64,000 bases of DNA from Roseovarius autotrophicus (GTDB lineage: Bacteria; Pseudomonadota; Alphaproteobacteria; Rhodobacterales; Rhodobacteraceae): contig NZ_JAGQDH010000008.1 of NCBI RefSeq assembly GCF_018069895.1, positions 83,594 to 147,593 on the forward strand. The letters are read 5' to 3'. This document shows positions 8,703-17,787 of the stretch, piece after piece. Below the pieces are notes generated by a model. The model did no database searches. It saw nothing but the letters and a program-made list of their open reading frames with translations, and had not been told where the DNA came from. The position numbers and the translations under genes were made by a program. Position 1 is the stretch's first letter. Each line of letters opens with the position of its first letter.

Positions 8703-9473
8703 ATGAAACAGCTCCTGTCCAGTCTCCTGGCCCGCCGACGGCTGTCTGGCACCCGCCGGGCCAATATACCGATCCGCCCCGATCAGCCCTTTGTCGCGAT
8801 TGGCGATGTGCACGGGCGTGCCGACCTTCTCCAGACACTCGATTCCTTGATCCAGGCGCAGGCCAGCGGATATCCGGTGGTGTTCCTGGGCGATTATGTG
8901 GACCGCGGCGAACAGAGCCGCGAGGTGATTCAGATGCTCATGGAGGCCGCCGAAAGCGGGCCGGGGCGCGTGACCTGCCTCATGGGAAATCACGAGCGGA
9001 TGATGCTCGATGTTCTGGACGAGCCGGGGAAATACACCGCCCGCTGGCTGCGCAATGGCGGTTTGCAGACGCTTGCCAGCTTTGGCGTCAGGCTGCCGCA
9101 GGGTGGGCAGAACGAGGTTGATGCGCTCCTTGACATGCGCGACGCTCTGGCCGAAGCCATGGGCGCGGCGATGATCGGCTGGCTGCGTGCGCGCCCGCTG
9201 ATCTGGCAGAGCGGCAATGTCTGGGCAATCCATGCCGGGGCTGATCCCGCGCAGCCGATGGCGGCGCAAGCCGAGGACACGCTTCTCTGGGGTCACCCCG
9301 GATTTCGCAAAAGGCCACGCGCGGATGGGCAATGGGTGATCCACGGCCACACCATCGTCGAGGCACCGCATGTCGCGGGCGGGCGCATTGCCATCGACAC
9401 CGGGGCCTATGCCACCGCGCGCCTCACCGCCGCGATCGTGCGTCCCGACGACGTATCGTTCCTCCAGACCTGA
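8703..9473 (+). CDS. Metallophosphoesterase, serine/threonine (PPP-type) phosphatase family
   Basis: All the metal-binding blocks of the PPP/calcineurin-like fold are present in order: GDVHGR, GDYVDRG, GNHE, and the late HGHT followed by IDTGAY. The family includes bacterial Ser/Thr phosphatases and ApaH-like Np4A hydrolases, and the sequence does not decide between them. The frame is open upstream to 8643, but the ATG at 8703 begins a compact N-terminus and gives 256 aa; the ribosome-binding site is weak either way. It follows the ABC permease by about 100 bp on the same strand. Confidence 0.82.
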   Translation: MKQLLSSLLARRRLSGTRRANIPIRPDQPFVAIGDVHGRADLLQTLDSLIQAQASGYPVVFLGDYVDRGEQSREVIQMLMEAAESGPGRVTCLMGNHERMMLDVLDEPGKYTARWLRNGGLQTLASFGVRLPQGGQNEVDALLDMRDALAEAMGAAMIGWLRARPLIWQSGNVWAIHAGADPAQPMAAQAEDTLLWGHPGFRKRPRADGQWVIHGHTIVEAPHVAGGRIAIDTGAYATARLTAAIVRPDDVSFLQT

Positions 9474-9620
9474 GCGCGGATCGGTAAACCTTGAACTGAA
9501 TTCAAGGCATTGCAGAGTTGGCCATGGCCGCGGTTTCAGCTATGCATGATGTGTTCGGGTCAGTATGGCCGGGGCCTTCCAGAGAGAACACGTGTGGTGC
9601 GTAGGGAGCACGTGGGGTGG

Positions 9621-9657
9621 CGGGGGGTGTCGGCGATGGCGCGGATGCCCCCCGTTT
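9621..9657 (+). terminator. Stem-loop between convergent genes (candidate terminator)
   Basis: An 11-bp stem (9621-9631 with 9644-9654, including two G-T pairs) with a 12-nt loop is followed by TTT on the plus strand. It sits immediately after the EVE-domain gene stop when read on the minus strand and downstream of the phosphatase gene when read on the plus strand. The T tract is short, so its efficiency as a terminator is uncertain. Confidence 0.4.
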
Positions 9658-9660
9658 CCG

Positions 9661-10080
9661 TTACGGTCTCAGCCCCGCCAGATCGCAGACAATTCGCCAC
9701 TCCTCGGGCGTCACCGGCTGCACCGACAGGCGCGAACTGCGCACCAGCACCATCTCGGCCAGACGCGGATCGGCCTTGATCTCCTCCAGCGTCACCGGGC
9801 GTTGCGTCGCCTCCAGTGCCTTGATATCCACGCATTCCCAACGCGGGTCATCCGCCTTGCTGTCGGGGTGGGCCGGGGCGATCACTTCGACCGTGCCAAC
9901 CACGGCCTTTTCGCTTTGGGAATGGTAGAAGAACCCGCGATCCCCCACCGCCATCTCGCGCATGAAGTTGCGCGCCTGATAATTGCGCACGCCGTCCCAT
10001 TCCTCGCCCGCCGCCCCCTTTGCCACCTGATCGGCCCAGGACCATGTGGAGGGTTCGGACTTGAACAGCCAGTAGCGCAT
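9661..10080 (-). CDS. EVE domain-containing protein
   Basis: The 139-aa protein matches the EVE family (PUA-like fold, related to YTH domains), with MRYWLFKSEPSTWSW at the N-terminus, WDGVRNYQARNFMREM near residue 30 and GDRGFFYHS near residue 45. The family is thought to bind modified nucleic-acid bases; the exact role of the free-standing form is not settled. The start at 10080 shares one base with the yciI stop (TGATG), so it belongs to the tsaD-gpsA-yciI set. An upstream in-frame start at 10098 is less likely. Confidence 0.88.
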   Translation of the reverse strand: MRYWLFKSEPSTWSWADQVAKGAAGEEWDGVRNYQARNFMREMAVGDRGFFYHSQSEKAVVGTVEVIAPAHPDSKADDPRWECVDIKALEATQRPVTLEEIKADPRLAEMVLVRSSRLSVQPVTPEEWRIVCDLAGLRP

Positions 10081-10349
10081 CAGATGACCTTTTTCCACGC
10101 GATGAGATCGACCGAGGCGAAGAGTCCCGCCTTCGCATAGGGGTCATTGGCCGCCCAGTCGCGCGCGGCGGCCATGTCGGCCACGTCGAGCACGATGAGC
10201 GAGCCGGTCATGCCGCCTTCCTCGTCCAGCAGGGGGCCAGCCTGAGAGACGACGCCGGTCTCTTTGAGATAGGCCAGATGCGCCTCGCGGTTGTCGAGAC
10301 GGGTTTGCAGCGCGCCGGGCTTGTCGCGGGCGATAAGGGCAATCAGCAT
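10080..10349 (-). CDS. YciI family protein
   Basis: A small (89 aa) ferredoxin-like-fold protein of the YciI family, with the conserved His-containing N-terminal helix (REAHLAYLKETG) and the SLIVLDVADMAAARDWAANDPYAKAGLF block. Family members bind small ligands and some hydrolyse chlorinated substrates, but the function of most is unknown. Two ATG codons lie in tandem; the second, at 10349, is better spaced from the AAGGAGG site and overlaps the gpsA TGA by one base, so I chose it. The next start (EVE gene) also overlaps its stop. Confidence 0.88.
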   Translation of the reverse strand: MLIALIARDKPGALQTRLDNREAHLAYLKETGVVSQAGPLLDEEGGMTGSLIVLDVADMAAARDWAANDPYAKAGLFASVDLIAWKKVI

Positions 10350-11302
10350 CATTCCTCCTTGAGTGGTCTTGAAAGCAGCATATCCATCGCCTCCGCCACG
10401 CGCAATTCACCCGCCACCAGCGCCGCCACCGCCGCCGTCACCGGCAGATCGAGGTCAAGTGCGCAGGCGCGGGCGAGGGCGGCGCGCGCGGTGGCAGCAC
10501 CTTCGACGGTGATCGCGGGATCGAAGGCCGCGCCGCGTCCGAGGCTTTCGCCATAGCGGTAGTTGCGCGAGAGAGCCGAGGTGCAGGTCAGCGCCAGATC
10601 GCCCAGCCCCGACAGCCCCGCCAGCGTTTCGGGCTGCGCGCCAAGCGCGTGCGCCAGCCGGTTCATCTCGGCAAAGCCGCGCGTCATCAGCGCCGCGCGC
10701 GCGCTTTCTCCCAGCCCCGCGCCCATTACCGCGCCACAGGCGATGGCGATGACGTTCTTGAGCGCGCCACCCAGTTCCGCGCCGATGGTGTCGGTGCTGC
10801 GATAGAGCCTCAGCGTGGGCGTGGTCAGCGCAGCTTGCAGCGCGCGGCCCGTCTGCGCGTCGGCGCACGCGAGCGTCAGCGCCGTCGGCAGGCCGCGCGC
10901 GATGTCGGCGGCAAAGCTAGGGCCGGTGAGAATGGCGGGCACGGCCTCGGCAACGGCGCGCGCGATGAGCGCGGTGGGGCCAAGCCCCGTGGTCAGGTCC
11001 ATCCCCTTGCAACAGGCGACAAGCGGGCGGGCAAGGGCGGCGCGATGTGCCTCCAGAAACCCGTTCAAGGTCTGCATCGGCATGGCAAGCAGACAGGGGC
11101 CATCCCCCTCGGGCAGGGCGCCCGAAATGATCGTCACGCCATCGGGCAGGGCGATGCCGGGCAGGCGCCGTGCATTCTCGCGCGCCGCCCTCATCGCGGC
11201 GGCGTGGCCCGCGTCCCGCGCCCAGAGCGTCACCGGCCCGTTTTGTGCCAGCGTCACCGCCAGCGCCGTGCCGAACGCCCCCGCACCGCAAATCAGTGTC
11301 AT
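10349..11302 (-). CDS. gpsA: Glycerol-3-phosphate dehydrogenase [NAD(P)+] GpsA
   Basis: GpsA reduces dihydroxyacetone phosphate to sn-glycerol-3-phosphate, the backbone of phospholipids. The NAD-binding start [17 protein letters not shown], the CCKGMDL and LTGPSFA blocks in the middle and the catalytic-domain stretch [13 protein letters not shown] are all visible in the 317-aa sequence. It overlaps the tsaD stop by 4 bp and the yciI start by one base, so the four minus-strand genes are probably made from one coupled transcript. Confidence 0.96.
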   Translation of the reverse strand: MTLICGAGAFGTALAVTLAQNGPVTLWARDAGHAAAMRAARENARRLPGIALPDGVTIISGALPEGDGPCLLAMPMQTLNGFLEAHRAALARPLVACCKGMDLTTGLGPTALIARAVAEAVPAILTGPSFAADIARGLPTALTLACADAQTGRALQAALTTPTLRLYRSTDTIGAELGGALKNVIAIACGAVMGAGLGESARAALMTRGFAEMNRLAHALGAQPETLAGLSGLGDLALTCTSALSRNYRYGESLGRGAAFDPAITVEGAATARAALARACALDLDLPVTAAVAALVAGELRVAEAMDMLLSRPLKEE

Positions 11303-12381
11303 GCCTTGGCCCCCCGCTTGCCGTGGCCCAGCATCGCCGGGCTTGCCGCATCGAGCGGCCAGCGCGGGCGCGCGGCAAGGCCCATGTCATCGCGGTGGCC
11401 CGACAGGTAAAGCTCCGCCCCCGCATAGGCGATCATCGCGGCGTTATCGGTGCAGAGCGCCAGAGGCGGCGCGACAAGGCGCGCGCCCTGCGCCTCGGCC
11501 ACCGCCATCAGCGCCGCGCGGATTGCCCCGTTGGCCGCCACGCCCCCGGCCACGGCAAGCACCGGCGCGCCGGTCGCGGCCAGCGCGCGGCGGGTCTTTT
11601 CCGCCAGCACCTCGCAGACCGCCGCCTGAAATCCCGCGCAAAGGTCGGCCCGGTCCTGCCGGGTGATCCCGCCCTTTTCCGTCACCAGCGCATCGCGCGC
11701 CCGCAGCACTGCCGTTTTCAGCCCCGAGAAGGACAGATCGCAACCGGGCCGGTCCAACAGCGGGCGTGGCAGGCGAAAGCGGTCCGCGTCACCCGTGCTG
11801 GCCGCGCGCTCCACCTCCGGCCCGCCGGGCTGCGGCAGGCCCAAAAGCCGCGCCACCTTGTCGAACGCCTCGCCCGGCGCGTCGTCGATGGTGCCGCCAA
11901 GGCGGGTGAATGTCTGCGGTCCCGCGACGGTCAGGAACTGGCAATGCCCGCCCGAAACCAGAAGCATCAGATAGGGATAAGCCACGCCATCGGTCAGGCG
12001 CGGCGTCAGCGCGTGCCCCGCAAGGTGGTTGACCCCGATCAGCGGCAGCCCCGCGCCCGCCGCAATGCCCTTGGCGCACATGACACCCGCCAGCACGCCG
12101 CCGATGAGGCCCGGCCCCGCTGTCACCGCCACCGCATCCACCTGCGCAAGGGGGGTGTCGGCCTGCTTCAGCGCTGCGCGCACGGCCAAGTCGATCTTTT
12201 CCGCATGGGCGCGCGCCGCGATCTCGGGCACGACCCCGCCAAAGGCCGCATGAAGCGCGCTCTGCCCCATCACCACCGAGGACAGGATCTCCGGGCCGTT
12301 CACCCCGATGCGCAGCACCGCCGCGGCGGTGTCGTCGCAACTGCTCTCGATCCCAAGGATGGTCAGCGTCTGGTGCATCAT
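11299..12381 (-). CDS. tsaD: tRNA N6-threonylcarbamoyladenosine transferase TsaD
   Basis: TsaD transfers the threonylcarbamoyl group to A37 of ANN-decoding tRNAs. The N-terminal [15 protein letters not shown] motif, the metal-binding HLAGH pair near residue 115, VSGGHCQFL and the C-terminal [13 protein letters not shown] and [12 protein letters not shown] motifs are intact. The open frame runs upstream through the divergent hemD region, but the family starts at the MM pair, so I chose 12381 (360 aa; 12378 is equally possible). It is the first gene of the tsaD-gpsA-yciI-EVE set. Confidence 0.96.
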   Translation of the reverse strand: MMHQTLTILGIESSCDDTAAAVLRIGVNGPEILSSVVMGQSALHAAFGGVVPEIAARAHAEKIDLAVRAALKQADTPLAQVDAVAVTAGPGLIGGVLAGVMCAKGIAAGAGLPLIGVNHLAGHALTPRLTDGVAYPYLMLLVSGGHCQFLTVAGPQTFTRLGGTIDDAPGEAFDKVARLLGLPQPGGPEVERAASTGDADRFRLPRPLLDRPGCDLSFSGLKTAVLRARDALVTEKGGITRQDRADLCAGFQAAVCEVLAEKTRRALAATGAPVLAVAGGVAANGAIRAALMAVAEAQGARLVAPPLALCTDNAAMIAYAGAELYLSGHRDDMGLAARPRWPLDAASPAMLGHGKRGAKA

Positions 12382-12451
12382 GGCCCGGCATTGCCTGAAC
12401 GGTGCAAGGCAGGTAACACCTTGTGAGCCGCCCAACAACCGCCGAGCGCCG

Positions 12452-13180
12452 ATGCCCACGCTTCTCATCACCCGGCCCGAACCCGAGGCCAGCCGCATGG
12501 CGCGCGCCATGCGCGCCGCGTGGCCGGGTGTGAGCGTGATCGTCGCGCCGCTGATGCGCATCGGGTATTGCGGAGCTTTGCCTGCCCTTGCCGGCAAGGA
12601 AGTGCTGATCTTCAGCTCGCGCCACGGGGTCGAGGGCTTCTGCCGCCTGTCCCCCCGTCGCGACCTGCGCGCGATTGCCGTGGGGGCGGCCACGGCAAAG
12701 GCGGCGCGCGCACATGGCATCGACGCGCGTCCGGCAGGCGGCGATGCGGCCTCGCTTCTGGCGCTGATCGCGCGTGACGGTGTGCAAGGCCCGTTCCTGC
12801 ATCCGCGCGGTGCGCATGTCGCCGCCGATATCGCCGGGGCACTGCGCGCACGCGGCTTTGAGGCGGTCGATGTGGTGGTCTATGCGCAGGAGGCGGTGCC
12901 CCTCTCCGAGGCGGCGCGCGCCGCGCTTGACGGGGATGATCCCGTGATCCTGCCACTGATGTCGCCCCGCAGCGGGCGGCTGTTCTTCGCCGAAGCGGGT
13001 GATATCCGCGCGCCACTCTTCATCGCGGCAATGAGCCGCAATGTGGCCGAAACCGTGCTGCCGGGGGCCGCAACCCGACTTATCGTGGCAAAAACCCCTG
13101 ATATGGCGTCGCTTTGTGCGGGACTGCACGATCTGGTGAGCCATGCCAAGCGGGTTGAGGGGCGGGAAGGCCCGCAGTAA
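12452..13180 (+). CDS. hemD: Uroporphyrinogen-III synthase HemD
   Basis: HemD closes and rearranges hydroxymethylbilane to uroporphyrinogen III, the last step shared by heme and cobalamin. The family is poorly conserved; support comes from the start [14 protein letters not shown], the [11 protein letters not shown] block near residue 55, [14 protein letters not shown] near 72 and [15 protein letters not shown] near 113. I chose the ATG at 12452 because homologues begin just before the LITRPE strand, giving 242 aa. Genes for mitofilin and HemY follow, the usual alphaproteobacterial order, and tsaD is divergent. Confidence 0.88.
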   Translation: MPTLLITRPEPEASRMARAMRAAWPGVSVIVAPLMRIGYCGALPALAGKEVLIFSSRHGVEGFCRLSPRRDLRAIAVGAATAKAARAHGIDARPAGGDAASLLALIARDGVQGPFLHPRGAHVAADIAGALRARGFEAVDVVVYAQEAVPLSEAARAALDGDDPVILPLMSPRSGRLFFAEAGDIRAPLFIAAMSRNVAETVLPGAATRLIVAKTPDMASLCAGLHDLVSHAKRVEGREGPQ

Positions 13181-13228
13181 GGTCTGCCTAACAGGTTGGA
13201 GTGACAAGATTCGAAAGGCTGGCGCGCC

Positions 13229-14503
13229 GTGGCACGAGAAAAGACGACCCGGACGAAAAAGACCGACGACTCCGACGCCGAGGATGCGCGCCTGACAGAG
13301 CCGTCAGCGAACGATGCACCGCAGGACAGCCGCCTCGAGACCATCGCGAAAGAGACGCACGAGGACAGCCCTCCGGCCCCGCAAGAAGACCTTGCCGGCA
13401 ATGACGCCGGAACGCAGGACGACGGCGCGCCATCCACAAGCGATACGACAGGGACAGGGCCGGGTGCCGCGCCGGACGGGACTGCGCCGGAAGGGACGGA
13501 TGACGCTCAGCCAGCCGAGACGGCCGATACCGTGCCCGCCCCCGTTATGCGCACCGAACAGGTGACGGTGCGCCAGGGCGGGTTCTGGTCGATGCTTTTC
13601 GGCGGGATCGCCGCCGCCGGGATCGGCCTTCTTGCCGCGCCCTATGTCCTGCCGCCCGACTGGTTCAGGCCGCAGGGGGCCGACGAGGCGCACCTGATCG
13701 AGCGCATCGCGAAGCTGGAAGGCGACCTGGCAAAGCTGGAGGGCCCCGCCGACCAGGGCGGCGAGATCGACGGGCTGAGCCTGGCGATCACCGATCTCAC
13801 CGGGCAGGTCGCCGATCTGGAGGCGCGCGTAAGCGAACTGGCGGCCCGGCCCGTGCCGCAGGCACAATCGGGCGGGTCGCCCGACGAAGCGGTTGCGGCC
13901 CTGCGCGCACAGCTCGAGGCACAGCTTGCCGAGGGCGCGGATCAGATTGACGCGCTGCGTGTCCGCATCGATGCGCTGACCGCCGAGGCCGAGGCGCAGG
14001 AGGCCGCCGCGCGCGAGAGCGCCCGCGCGACCCTGCGGCGCGCGGCGCTGGTGCGGGTGCGGACCGCGCTTGACACCGGAGAGGGTTTTGCGCCCGCGCT
14101 GGCCGATCTGCGCGCCACCGGCACCGAGGTGCCCGAGGCGCTGACGGCGGCAGCCGGTGCAGGCGTGCCGACCCGTGCCGACCTCGTTGACAGTTTCCCC
14201 GAGGCGGCCCGCGCGGCACTGGCCACCGCCCGCCGCGAGGCGGGCGAGGGCGCTTCGATGACCGGCTTTCTGCGCGCGCAGCTTGGCGTGCGTTCGCTCA
14301 GCCCACGCGAGGGCAACGATCCTGACGCGATCCTGTCGCGCGCCGAGGCGGCGCTGGCGCAAGGGCGGCTTGGCGATGCGCTCGCCGAGATCGAGACCTT
14401 GCCCGAGGGTGCACGCGCCGCGCTGGATGACTGGGGCGCGCAGGCAAGCATGCGGCGCGATGCCCTGGCCGCGGCCGAGGCGCTTTCGGCGGCGATGAAT
14501 TGA
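13229..14503 (+). CDS. Mitofilin/Mic60-like inner-membrane protein
   Basis: The 424-aa protein has an acidic, low-complexity N-terminal region (residues 1-105), a single transmembrane helix (about 112-133), a coiled-coil part rich in Ala, Glu and Gln (about 145-275) and a C-terminal mitofilin-like domain. This architecture and its place between hemD and hemY are typical of alphaproteobacterial Mic60 (COG4223), which shapes intracytoplasmic membranes. The start is a GTG at 13229. The N-terminal acidic tail should lie in the cytoplasm and the coiled coil in the periplasm. Confidence 0.85.
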   Translation: MAREKTTRTKKTDDSDAEDARLTEPSANDAPQDSRLETIAKETHEDSPPAPQEDLAGNDAGTQDDGAPSTSDTTGTGPGAAPDGTAPEGTDDAQPAETADTVPAPVMRTEQVTVRQGGFWSMLFGGIAAAGIGLLAAPYVLPPDWFRPQGADEAHLIERIAKLEGDLAKLEGPADQGGEIDGLSLAITDLTGQVADLEARVSELAARPVPQAQSGGSPDEAVAALRAQLEAQLAEGADQIDALRVRIDALTAEAEAQEAAARESARATLRRAALVRVRTALDTGEGFAPALADLRATGTEVPEALTAAAGAGVPTRADLVDSFPEAARAALATARREAGEGASMTGFLRAQLGVRSLSPREGNDPDAILSRAEAALAQGRLGDALAEIETLPEGARAALDDWGAQASMRRDALAAAEALSAAMN

Positions 14504-14522
14504 GCTTGAAAGGGCATTTGCC

Positions 14523-16025
14523 ATGCTTTGGTTGATTATTAAGGTAGCTGTTTTCATCACCCTCGTCGGGGCTGCGAGTTTTGGCGCCGCCTACCTGCTG
14601 GAACTGGATGGCGGGGTGCGCATCGTCATGGCGGGGGTGGAGATCAACCTCACCCCGATCAAGGCGGTGCTGGCGCTCGCGGTCCTTGTTCTCGTGATCT
14701 GGCTGCTGATGAGGCTGGCGGGCATGCTGGTCGCGGTGCTGCGCTTTATCAACGGTGACGAAACCGCGCTTTCGCGCTATTTCGACCGTAACCGTCAGGA
14801 AAAGGGCTATCGCGCGCTGGGCGAGGGGGTTCTGGCGCTGGCTGCGGGTGAGGGCGACAAGGCGATGGCGCAGGCGGCCAAGGCCGAGAAATACCTGCGC
14901 AAGCCCGCGCTTACCGATCTCATCAGGGCGCAGGCGGCAGAGCTTGCGGGCGACAAGGCCGAGGCCGAAGCCGCGTTCAAGCGTCTGCTTACCAATGAGA
15001 AAACCCGTTTTGTCGGCGTGCGCGGCCTGTTGCGGCAAAAGCTTGAGGCCGGCGATATCGACACCGCGCTCAAGCTGGCCAAGACCGCCTTCACGCTGAA
15101 GCCCCGCCATGCCGAGGTGCAAGACACACTGTTGCAGCTACAGGCCGACAAGGGCGACTGGAAGGGCGCGCGCGCCACGCTTGGGGCCAAGCTCAAATAC
15201 GGCGCGCTGCCGCGCGACGTGCACAAGCGGCGTGACGCGGTGCTGGCGCTCTCGGAGGCGCGCGACGTGCTCGACGAGGGCAAGAGCATCGAGGCGCGCG
15301 AGGCGGCGATCGAGGCCAACCGGCTCTCGCCCGATCTGATCCCGGCGGCGGTGCTGGCGGCGCGCGGCTATGTCGAGGCGGGCAAACCGGCCAAGGCGGT
15401 CCGGGTGATCAACAAGGCGTGGCTGATGCGCCCCCATCCCGATCTGGCCGCGGCCTTTGCCGCCATCGAGCCTGACGAGACACCGCAGGCGCGGCTCAAG
15501 CGGTTCTCCAAGCTTCTGAAGGTGCATCCTGACAACCGCGAAACGCGTCTGCTGGAGGCCGAGTTGAACCTTGCGGCCGAGGATTTCCCGGCGGCGCGGC
15601 GCGCGCTCGGCGATCTGGCCGAGGTGGCGCCGGATGCGCGCGCGCTGGCGATCATGGCGGCCGTCGAGCGCGGAGAGGGATCGTCCGATGCGGTGGTCAG
15701 GGGGTGGCTGGCGCGCGCGCTCGGCGCGCCGCGCGGCCCGCAATGGTGCTGCGACAATTGCCAGCATGTCCATGCCGAATGGCGGCCTGTCTGCGAAAGC
15801 TGCCATTCCTTTGATACGCTAAGCTGGCGCGCCCCCGCCGACGGCGTGCTCAGCACGTCGACGGGGCTCGAGATGCTGCCGCTCCTGATCGGGCCGGTGG
15901 AGGAGCAGGAGACCGGGGAAGACGAGGAAGACAGGGAAATCCCTGACGCCGAGGTGATCGAGGACGGGCCCGCAACCGGCGACGACGCCCCGCCGGCACG
16001 CGCCGAAGACGCGCCGCGCCCGTGA
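14523..16025 (+). CDS. hemY: HemY family heme-biosynthesis-associated membrane protein
   Basis: Two transmembrane helices at the N-terminus (about residues 4-24 and 42-64) are followed by a long TPR-like helical repeat region, the HemY_N architecture. This is the proteobacterial protein of unknown exact role in heme synthesis, not the Bacillus protoporphyrinogen oxidase of the same name. The C-terminus carries a zinc-ribbon-like motif (CDNCQHV...CESC near residue 410) and an acidic tail. It lies 19 bp after the mitofilin gene, in the hemD-mic60-hemY order. Confidence 0.88.
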   Translation: MLWLIIKVAVFITLVGAASFGAAYLLELDGGVRIVMAGVEINLTPIKAVLALAVLVLVIWLLMRLAGMLVAVLRFINGDETALSRYFDRNRQEKGYRALGEGVLALAAGEGDKAMAQAAKAEKYLRKPALTDLIRAQAAELAGDKAEAEAAFKRLLTNEKTRFVGVRGLLRQKLEAGDIDTALKLAKTAFTLKPRHAEVQDTLLQLQADKGDWKGARATLGAKLKYGALPRDVHKRRDAVLALSEARDVLDEGKSIEAREAAIEANRLSPDLIPAAVLAARGYVEAGKPAKAVRVINKAWLMRPHPDLAAAFAAIEPDETPQARLKRFSKLLKVHPDNRETRLLEAELNLAAEDFPAARRALGDLAEVAPDARALAIMAAVERGEGSSDAVVRGWLARALGAPRGPQWCCDNCQHVHAEWRPVCESCHSFDTLSWRAPADGVLSTSTGLEMLPLLIGPVEEQETGEDEEDREIPDAEVIEDGPATGDDAPPARAEDAPRP

Positions 16026-16053
16026 CCGGGCGTGATCGGATGATCCGGGCGGG

Positions 16054-17787
16054 ATGGGCCTGACGCTTCGGTCTCTGGCGCTGATGGCGGCGCTTGGCGT
16101 CGCCTTGGCCGTTTTTCTCGTCTCACTCGGCTTTTTCCGCTCGGAGGAAGAGGCCAAGGCGGCGGGTCGGCTCTCGCTTTACCGCAGCACGGTGATTTCC
16201 GAGGTCGAGCGGTTCTCGCATCTTACCTATGTTCTGGCCCGTGACAGCCGGGTGATCGAAACGGCGGCGGGCGGGGCGGTCTCGGTGCTTGATGCCCGGC
16301 TTGCCACCTTTGCCGCGCGCGCCGGGCTTGACGCGATCTATCTCATGCGGCCCGACGGCGTAACCATTTCCGCCTCCAACGCCGGCACGCCCGAGAGCTT
16401 TGTCGGTCATGATTACGGCTTTCGTCCCTATTTTCAGACGGCGCTCGCGGGTGCACAGGGGCGGTTCTACGGCATCGGGGCGACAACCGGCCTGCCTGGT
16501 TATTTCATCGCCGATCCGGTGCGTGCGAACGATGGCGGCTTGTTGGGGGTGATCGCCATCAAGCTCGATCTCACTGGGCTGGAAGAGACCTGGCGCAGGG
16601 CGGGGGAACAGGTGTTTCTGGCCAATCGCGACGGGGTGGTGATGCTGTCCTCGGACCCGGACTGGCGCTATCGCAGCTTGCGCGCCCTGCTCCCGGAACA
16701 GCGCGCCCGGATCGCGCAGGACCGGCAGTTTCCGGGGCAGGATCTCACCCCGCTTGACTGGCGACCCAAGGCAGGCGCGCGCGCCGTGGTCGACGGGGCC
16801 GAGCGCATTCATCTCTCGGCCCTTGTCGCGCCGCATGACTGGGTGCTGCACTATTTCGCCGATGACAGCGCGGCGGTGACCCGGAGCCTGCTTTCGACCG
16901 GGCTCGTCATGATCCTCACCGGGGCCGGGTTCCTTGTGGCGCAGGTGCGCCGGACGCGGCGGATCGGGGCGGCGCTGCGCCGGTCTGAGGCGGAAGAGGC
17001 GCAGTTGCGCGAAGCCAACGAGCGGCTGGCAGTCGAAATCGAAGAGCGCCGCGCGGCAGAGCGCCGGCTTGAGCGCACGCAGGACGAACTGGAACGCGCA
17101 AGCCGCCTGGCGGCGCTTGGCCAACTGGCGGCCTCGGTCACGCATGAATTGGGCCAGCCGATCGCGGCCATGCGCAATCATCTGGCGGCGGCCGAGATCG
17201 GTGGCCAGCCGCCAGAGCGGATCATGCCGAAGATCACCGGCATCGTTGACCGGATGGAGGCGATCACGCGGCAGCTCAAGTTCTTTGCCCGCGACACCCG
17301 CGAGGAGTTCGGCCCGGTCGATCTGCGCGCGGCGGTGCAGGCGGCGCTGGCCCTGGTGGAGCCGAATATCGCGCGTGTCGGGGCCGAGATATCGCTCGAT
17401 GCGCCGGATCGTCCGGTGCTCGTGCGCGGCAATCAGTTGCGGCTTGAACAGGTGCTGACCAATGTGCTGCGCAACGCCGTGGACGCGGTGGAGGAGTGCG
17501 CCGAGCGGCGGATCGACCTACGCCTCGGGCTGGGGGCTGGCGCGGGCTGGATCGAGGTGCGCGATACCGGGCACGGGCTGGGACAGGCGAGCCTTGACGA
17601 GTTGCAGGAGCCGTTCGTGACCACCCGAGAGAGTGGGCGCGGCATGGGGCTGGGCCTTGCGATCTCGGCCAATATCGTCAAGGCGCATCAGGGTCGGTTG
17701 AGCGCCCGCAATACCGCCAGGGGCGGCGCGCTGTTTCGGATCGAGATCCCGCAAGAAGACATGGAAGATGATCTGAGCGCCGCATGA
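16054..17787 (+). CDS. dctB: DctB-type sensor histidine kinase
   Basis: This membrane sensor has one transmembrane helix at residues 7-27, a periplasmic double-Cache-like domain (about 30-280, with LMRPDGVTISASN and RPYFQTALAG), a second helix near 285-303, a coiled coil, and a kinase core. The H-box is ASVTHELGQPIAAM with His364, and the ATP-binding N, G1 and G2 boxes follow (LRNAVDAVEE, DTGHGLG, GMGLGLAIS). The layout is that of DctB, which senses C4-dicarboxylates. The stop overlaps the dctD start by 4 bp, and the TRAP operon follows, so the pair probably controls that transporter. Confidence 0.88.
   Translation: MGLTLRSLALMAALGVALAVFLVSLGFFRSEEEAKAAGRLSLYRSTVISEVERFSHLTYVLARDSRVIETAAGGAVSVLDARLATFAARAGLDAIYLMRPDGVTISASNAGTPESFVGHDYGFRPYFQTALAGAQGRFYGIGATTGLPGYFIADPVRANDGGLLGVIAIKLDLTGLEETWRRAGEQVFLANRDGVVMLSSDPDWRYRSLRALLPEQRARIAQDRQFPGQDLTPLDWRPKAGARAVVDGAERIHLSALVAPHDWVLHYFADDSAAVTRSLLSTGLVMILTGAGFLVAQVRRTRRIGAALRRSEAEEAQLREANERLAVEIEERRAAERRLERTQDELERASRLAALGQLAASVTHELGQPIAAMRNHLAAAEIGGQPPERIMPKITGIVDRMEAITRQLKFFARDTREEFGPVDLRAAVQAALALVEPNIARVGAEISLDAPDRPVLVRGNQLRLEQVLTNVLRNAVDAVEECAERRIDLRLGLGAGAGWIEVRDTGHGLGQASLDELQEPFVTTRESGRGMGLGLAISANIVKAHQGRLSARNTARGGALFRIEIPQEDMEDDLSAA

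Noticed and set aside
9489..9507. Inverted repeat CCTTGAA...TTCAAGG after the phosphatase gene as a terminator
   Set aside because: The 7-bp stem is A+T-containing and has no T tract after it; the stem at 9621-9657 is a better candidate.
11299..12720. Extended tsaD frame of 473 codons
   Set aside because: The extra part is antisense to hemD and is basic and Arg-rich; TsaD begins at the MM pair (12381).
13304..14560. Minus-strand open frame of 418 codons over the mitofilin gene
   Set aside because: Antisense shadow of the mitofilin coding frame; it shows no recognisable domain.
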